Origin: Peristeroidobacter soli
GTDB lineage: Bacteria > Pseudomonadota > Gammaproteobacteria > Steroidobacterales > Steroidobacteraceae
Assembly: GCF_004138485.1 (NCBI RefSeq)
Contig: NZ_RYEV01000012.1
Coordinates: 62,001 to 126,000, forward strand
Reading direction: 5' to 3'
Length of the DNA stretch: 64,000 nucleotides
Below are positions 60,952-64,000 of the stretch, piece after piece; within the stretch, counting starts at the first letter, position 1, and the number at the start of each line of letters is the position of its first letter. Under the pieces are notes generated by a model. It was not told the DNA's origin and did no database searches. It saw only the letters and a list, made by a program, of their open reading frames with translations. A program made the translations under genes and the position numbers.

Positions 60952-62457
60952 ATGCCTTTTGCTGCTCTCGGGCTCATCCCCGAACTGACGCGCGCGCTCG
61001 CCGATCGTGGCTACACCGCGCCCACTCCCGTGCAAGCGCGAGTGATTCCTGAAATTCTCGCCGGCCATGATGTGCTCGCGGGTGCCCAGACCGGCACCGG
61101 CAAGACCGCCGGTTTCACGCTGCCATTATTGCAACGTCTGCAAGACGGTGCTGCTTCGAAAGCGCCCCGTGTGCTGATCCTCGTGCCGACGCGTGAGCTC
61201 GCGTCGCAGGTGAACGAAAGCATCCAGAGCTACGGCAAGTATCTGCGTCATCGCAGCCTGGTGATCTTTGGCGGCGTGAGCATCAATCCGCAGATCGAAA
61301 ATCTGCGTCGTGGCGCCGAGATCCTGGTCGCGACGCCGGGCCGGTTGCTGGATCACGTTCAACAGCGGACCGTCGATTTGTCGCGCATCGAAATCTTCGT
61401 GCTCGATGAAGCCGATCGTATGCTCGACATGGGCTTCATCGCCGACATCCGTCGGGTCATCAAGCTGCTGCCGAAACAGCGGCAGAACCTGCTGTTCTCC
61501 GCGACCTATTCGGATGACATTCGAAAACTCGCCCAGGGCCTGCTGCACAACCCGGTGGAGATCGAAGTCGCCAAGCGCAATGCCGCCGTCGATACGGTCG
61601 AGCAGCGGGCGTATTTCACCGGTAAGGAGCAGAAGCGCGCGTTGCTGTCGCATCTGATCCAAGACGGCGATTGGCAGCAGGTGCTGGTGTTCACGCGTAC
61701 CAAACACGGCGCGAACCGCCTGGCCAAGCAGTTGGAACAGGACGGCATCGAGGCCGCGGCGATTCACGGCAACAAGAGCCAGAACGCCCGCACGGCCGCG
61801 CTTTCGGACTTCAAGAACTTTCGCATTCGTGCGCTGGTCGCCACCGAAGTGGCGTCACGCGGTCTGGATATCAAAGAGCTGCCGCATGTCGTGAATTACG
61901 AGCTGCCCAATGTGCCCGAAGACTACGTGCACCGAATCGGCCGCACGGGCCGCGCGGGTGCGACGGGATTGGCGGTGTCGCTGGTTTCTTCCGATGAGTC
62001 GGGATTGCTGAAGGACATCGAACGTCTGCTGCGCAAGCCGGTGCCGAAGGCGGATGTGCCGCATTTCAAGCCAGCCCCGCCGCCGGTGCGTGGCGAGGAA
62101 TCACAGGAACGATCGTCACAGCCGCGTCAGTCGCAATCCGAGCTGGCTCGGTCTCAAGCCCAGCAAGGCCGACCGCAAGGTCAGCAGGGCCGACCCTCTC
62201 AACAACGGCACAGCGGTGCCTCGCGCCCCGCCGGTGAAGGTGGCGGCCGTCGTCGCAAACGCCGCGGCGGTGGTGGCGGTCAGCCGCAAGGTCAGCAATC
62301 ACCTCAGTCTCAGGGCCAGCCGCGTCACGCGCAGGGTCAGCGACCGCAGCGGTCGCATGGTCACGGGCAAGGACAGGGCGGCGGTCACGGCCAAGGTCGC
62401 GCGAATCAGCAGCGCAGCTCGTCGCGTGGACATCGCGGCGGAAATCGAACGGTTTAG
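60952..62457 (+). CDS. rhlE: DEAD-box ATP-dependent RNA helicase, RhlE type
   Basis: A 501-residue helicase that remodels RNA in ribosome assembly, decay or cold adaptation. The Q motif [14 protein letters not shown] and [10 protein letters not shown] opens the protein. Motif [10 protein letters not shown], motif [15 protein letters not shown], motif III SAT and motif [12 protein letters not shown] are all intact. The C-terminal 130 residues, from about 371, are a low-complexity tail rich in Gln, Gly and Arg ([26 protein letters not shown]), probably an RNA-binding, phase-separation-prone extension. It is monocistronic and followed by a hairpin and the cassette-like region. Confidence 0.95.
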   Translation: MPFAALGLIPELTRALADRGYTAPTPVQARVIPEILAGHDVLAGAQTGTGKTAGFTLPLLQRLQDGAASKAPRVLILVPTRELASQVNESIQSYGKYLRHRSLVIFGGVSINPQIENLRRGAEILVATPGRLLDHVQQRTVDLSRIEIFVLDEADRMLDMGFIADIRRVIKLLPKQRQNLLFSATYSDDIRKLAQGLLHNPVEIEVAKRNAAVDTVEQRAYFTGKEQKRALLSHLIQDGDWQQVLVFTRTKHGANRLAKQLEQDGIEAAAIHGNKSQNARTAALSDFKNFRIRALVATEVASRGLDIKELPHVVNYELPNVPEDYVHRIGRTGRAGATGLAVSLVSSDESGLLKDIERLLRKPVPKADVPHFKPAPPPVRGEESQERSSQPRQSQSELARSQAQQGRPQGQQGRPSQQRHSGASRPAGEGGGRRRKRRGGGGGQPQGQQSPQSQGQPRHAQGQRPQRSHGHGQGQGGGHGQGRANQQRSSSRGHRGGNRTV

Positions 62458-62511
62458 TCCCGCCAACGGGGATCGCTGCTCCACACTCGCGACATGCGCT
62501 AGACACTCCGA

Positions 62512-62529
62512 CGGCCGCTCCTGCGGCCG
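62512..62529 (+). terminator. Hairpin after rhlE
   Basis: Perfect 7-bp stem CGGCCGC-TCCT-GCGGCCG about 55 bases after the rhlE stop. No U-tract; it touches the edge of the first attC-like site. Confidence 0.35.
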
Positions 62530-62586
62530 AACGATGCCGCTCAGCCGGCACCCGTCTTCGGGTGATCGGCTGCAGCGGTGTTGGGC
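62526..62586 (-). repeat. attC-like site A (integron cassette recombination site)
   Basis: Read on the minus strand it runs from GCCCAAC (R'' box RYYYAAC) to GTTCGGC (R' box, one mismatch to GTTRRRY). The arms CCGCT-GC-AGCCG and CGGCT-G-AGCGG pair with unpaired extra bases, around a CACCCG/CGGGTG apical stem. The 61-base length and the extrahelical bases are typical of attC sites. Confidence 0.55.
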
Positions 62587-62603
62587 AGCAGGCTGCATGC
62601 CGG

Positions 62604-62906
62604 TTAGGTTTCATTCGCTGCACCACAGTGCTTGCACTTGGAAACGTTGAGAGGAAACCAGATCTGCGCGAAGGCCCGTTCTCCGCATCGGTAGCACCTC
62701 ATCGACACGATTCGTTCGCGCAGATACATGAAGATGCCGAACCACACAGCGAGCGCAAGCATTGGGGCCAGCGATAATTTGTCAGAGGGCAGAATCGCTT
62801 TAAAGAGAGCGACCAGCACAAGTCCCACAACGAGCCACGCCGGAATCCACAGCAGTACGTGATTGCGCCGTCGCTTCGCTTCCAGCCAAAACCCTTCGCG
62901 ATCCAT
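62604..62906 (-). CDS. Small membrane protein with C-terminal zinc ribbon (cassette-borne)
   Basis: A 100-residue protein of unknown family. A basic N-terminus is followed by two transmembrane segments (VLLWIPAWLVVGLVLVALF and MLALAVWFGIFMYL) and a zinc ribbon with two CxxC pairs (MRCYRCGERAF and KCKHCGAANET). Its start is 7 bases after attC-like site B and its stop is 18 bases before site A, the compact layout expected of an integron gene cassette. Function unknown; zinc-ribbon membrane proteins of this size are frequent in cassette arrays. Confidence 0.65.
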   Translation of the reverse strand: MDREGFWLEAKRRRNHVLLWIPAWLVVGLVLVALFKAILPSDKLSLAPMLALAVWFGIFMYLRERIVSMRCYRCGERAFAQIWFPLNVSKCKHCGAANET

Positions 62907-62912
62907 TCTGAA

Positions 62913-62984
62913 ACCTAACGCTGCCGCTGTGCCGCGAGCAACGGCGCTTCGCCGGTGCGAGTCGGAACCAGCGGCTTGTTAGGC
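62913..62984 (-). repeat. attC-like site B
   Basis: On the minus strand it begins GCCTAAC (R'') and ends GTTAGGT (R'). GCCGCTG pairs with CAGCGGC, with an unpaired AA/AGC spacer, and the centre contains CGGCG-AAG-CGCCG. The 72-base length, both core boxes and the pairing fit attC. The TAA stop of the upstream gene lies in the R'' box, as often in cassettes. Confidence 0.7.
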
Positions 62985-63338
62985 TGCTCGAATCGCGATA
63001 CGACAGCGCAGTCCATACGATGTAACTATCAACAGGGGGCACATCAGCCTATCGAACCGACGGAACATTAGCGCCATCTGGTAGCCACGCAGCGCCAGCG
63101 ACCCCACTTGGGACACGGTCCTGCAGGAGTGCGTCCTCAGTGTCCGCGCAAAGGGCACAAAGAGGCTGGAGATTGATCGAAGCTGCAGCGTTAGCAACAG
63201 AACTACCAGCTCGAAACCGAGAAAGTCCGCGAACAGCACTAGGACCCGAAGCTCGGGATTTACGATCATGACGAGAAGCACGAGAACAACGAGCACATGA
63301 ACGATGTGACGGACCGGGATCTTGTTCGGGATGCTCAT
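62979..63338 (-). CDS. Hydrophobic protein of unknown function (cassette-borne)
   Basis: A 119-residue protein with at least two membrane segments (HIVHVLVVLVLLVMIV and LFADFLGFELVVLLLTL) and a basic C-terminal half rich in Arg. The stop codon falls inside the R'' box of attC-like site B. No ribosome-binding site is obvious and no family is recognised, so it could be a weakly expressed cassette gene or a relic. Confidence 0.45.
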   Translation of the reverse strand: MSIPNKIPVRHIVHVLVVLVLLVMIVNPELRVLVLFADFLGFELVVLLLTLQLRSISSLFVPFARTLRTHSCRTVSQVGSLALRGYQMALMFRRFDRLMCPLLIVTSYGLRCRIAIRAA

Positions 63339-63352
63339 GAGTGGTTGCCGAT

Positions 63353-63767
63353 GTTAGACGGCATTGCGGTAACCGCTCATCGAGGCCATGCGTATGCGTG
63401 CGCCGCCTCGAGTTCGCGAGCCCAAAGTGCATCACGTGCATTGGGCGTCCTGGGATCTTGAACATTTCGAAGCCGCTGCAGAGCCTCAAAGAAACCGGGG
63501 CCAGGTCGATTCGTTTCAACCGCGACAACGACTGCCGTGCGAAACGGCCTTTGCGCTGCTGTGTCTTGTTGATCGAGCACCTCAAAGATGCCGGCGAGCG
63601 GGTGCGCCGCCCAAATGCCATCAAACGGAGGCAGGCCGAATCGTTCGGCAATGCGCCCATAATTCGTTAGATCCTGGGCACGAGCTACACCCTCGAGCAT
63701 CGTGCCAACGAGGTTTGGATCGACCGGTGCGTTTGCGTTCACGTGCGAACCTCGAATGCCGTCTAAC
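63353..63767. repeat. 13-bp inverted repeats around the last cassette gene
   Basis: GTTAGACGGCATT at 63353-63365 and AATGCCGTCTAAC at 63755-63767 are exact inverted copies enclosing the gene at 63377-63742. Read on the minus strand they give an R' core (GTTAGAC) before the gene and an R'' core (GTCTAAC) after it, as expected for a cassette whose attC ends are complementary. A complete attC at the left copy was not found. Confidence 0.6.
63377..63742 (-). CDS. Protein of unknown function (cassette-borne)
   Basis: A 121-residue soluble protein from a GTG with a GAGG core about 8 bases upstream. It has a clear globular pattern: LTNYGRIAERFGLPPFDGIWAAHPLAGIFEVLDQQD, then RPFRTAVVVAVETNRPGPGFFEALQRLRN. 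The second block resembles a conserved but unnamed family seen next to mobile elements; I cannot give a name. It begins 19 bases after an R'-type core box and ends 18 bases before an R''-type box. Confidence 0.6.
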   Translation of the reverse strand: MNANAPVDPNLVGTMLEGVARAQDLTNYGRIAERFGLPPFDGIWAAHPLAGIFEVLDQQDTAAQRPFRTAVVVAVETNRPGPGFFEALQRLRNVQDPRTPNARDALWARELEAAHAYAWPR

Positions 63768-64000
63768 TATAATGTAGACGACCTAAGTGACGTAATCCAA
63801 CCCGGCTGGCGTAGCGCTGCATCCACCTATCTCAACTTTTTCCCCCGACTTGTAGCGCGCTTCTGCTCCGATATCGAGCCATGATAGGCAGCCGCTGGAT
63901 TGGAGCCGCCTATCGGCGTCGGACTGTTCTTTGCAGGCCCACCGCACCGTTGTCTCAGATATTGTCTAGCGGGCTTACCTGCGAGAGTTCGCTTGACATC
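63768..64000. other. Window end upstream of the cassette genes
   Basis: No supported gene. A frame starting at 63882 stays open to the window edge but shows no recognised motif and does not read like an integron integrase. If the array continues rightwards, this stretch would hold the attI site or a further cassette. Confidence 0.4.

Noticed and set aside
63882..64000. Open frame to the window edge considered as an integron integrase start
   Set aside because: Residues do not match IntI N-termini; nothing supports it as a gene.

Overview
The window is a GC-rich bacterial chromosome segment. TonB-dependent uptake, Gram-negative lipoproteins, a fused cysN-cysC gene and a tripartite ABC efflux operon point to a gammaproteobacterium, possibly near Xanthomonadales, Nevskiales or Steroidobacter. 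This placement rests on gene content and style, not on a marker gene. No rRNA, tRNA, CRISPR array or insertion sequence was seen.

Left part (1-8.9 kb): a secreted TolB-propeller/amidohydrolase fusion whose start codon lies one base outside the window, glmU and glmS (UDP-GlcNAc synthesis), a small secreted protein, and a HipBA-type toxin-antitoxin pair on the minus strand with operator-like repeats over its promoter.

Accessory catabolic region (8.9-26.5 kb): a MalT/LuxR-type ATP-dependent regulator is divergent from twelve co-directional genes. These are a hydantoinase/oxoprolinase subunit, a DUF917 protein, an NCS1 permease, a TonB-dependent receptor, a lipoprotein amidohydrolase, an aldehyde dehydrogenase, an SDR oxidoreductase and a complete Liv-type ABC importer (binding protein, two permeases, two ATPases). 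Together they look like an outer-membrane-to-cytoplasm uptake and degradation route for an unidentified amide or nitrogen-heterocyclic compound.

Middle part (26.5-50.4 kb): a lipoprotein cytochrome c, slyD, a DUF2934 protein, a CBS protein, leuA with a candidate leucine-rich leader peptide, a sulfate-activation cluster (cysD, cysNC, cysQ), an outer-membrane-factor/MacA/MacB-type efflux operon, a PAP2 lipoprotein, formaldehyde detoxification genes (glutathione-dependent dehydrogenase and S-formylglutathione hydrolase) with an MFS exporter, a tandem pair derived from a PD-(D/E)XK/DUF4351 nuclease, an aldehyde dehydrogenase/OsmC/OsmC operon, peptide deformylase and a MocA-like transferase.

Signalling part (50.4-58.2 kb): two single-domain response regulators diverge from a region with a long inverted repeat. 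One leads into a very large hybrid histidine kinase with near-identical 276-bp HAMP repeats and then a second hybrid kinase. A penicillin-acylase-type lipoprotein and a RhlE-type RNA helicase follow.

Right end (62.5-64 kb): three small genes on the minus strand are separated by quasi-palindromic sites with R''/R' core boxes. This looks like a short integron gene-cassette array. No integrase is visible inside the window.
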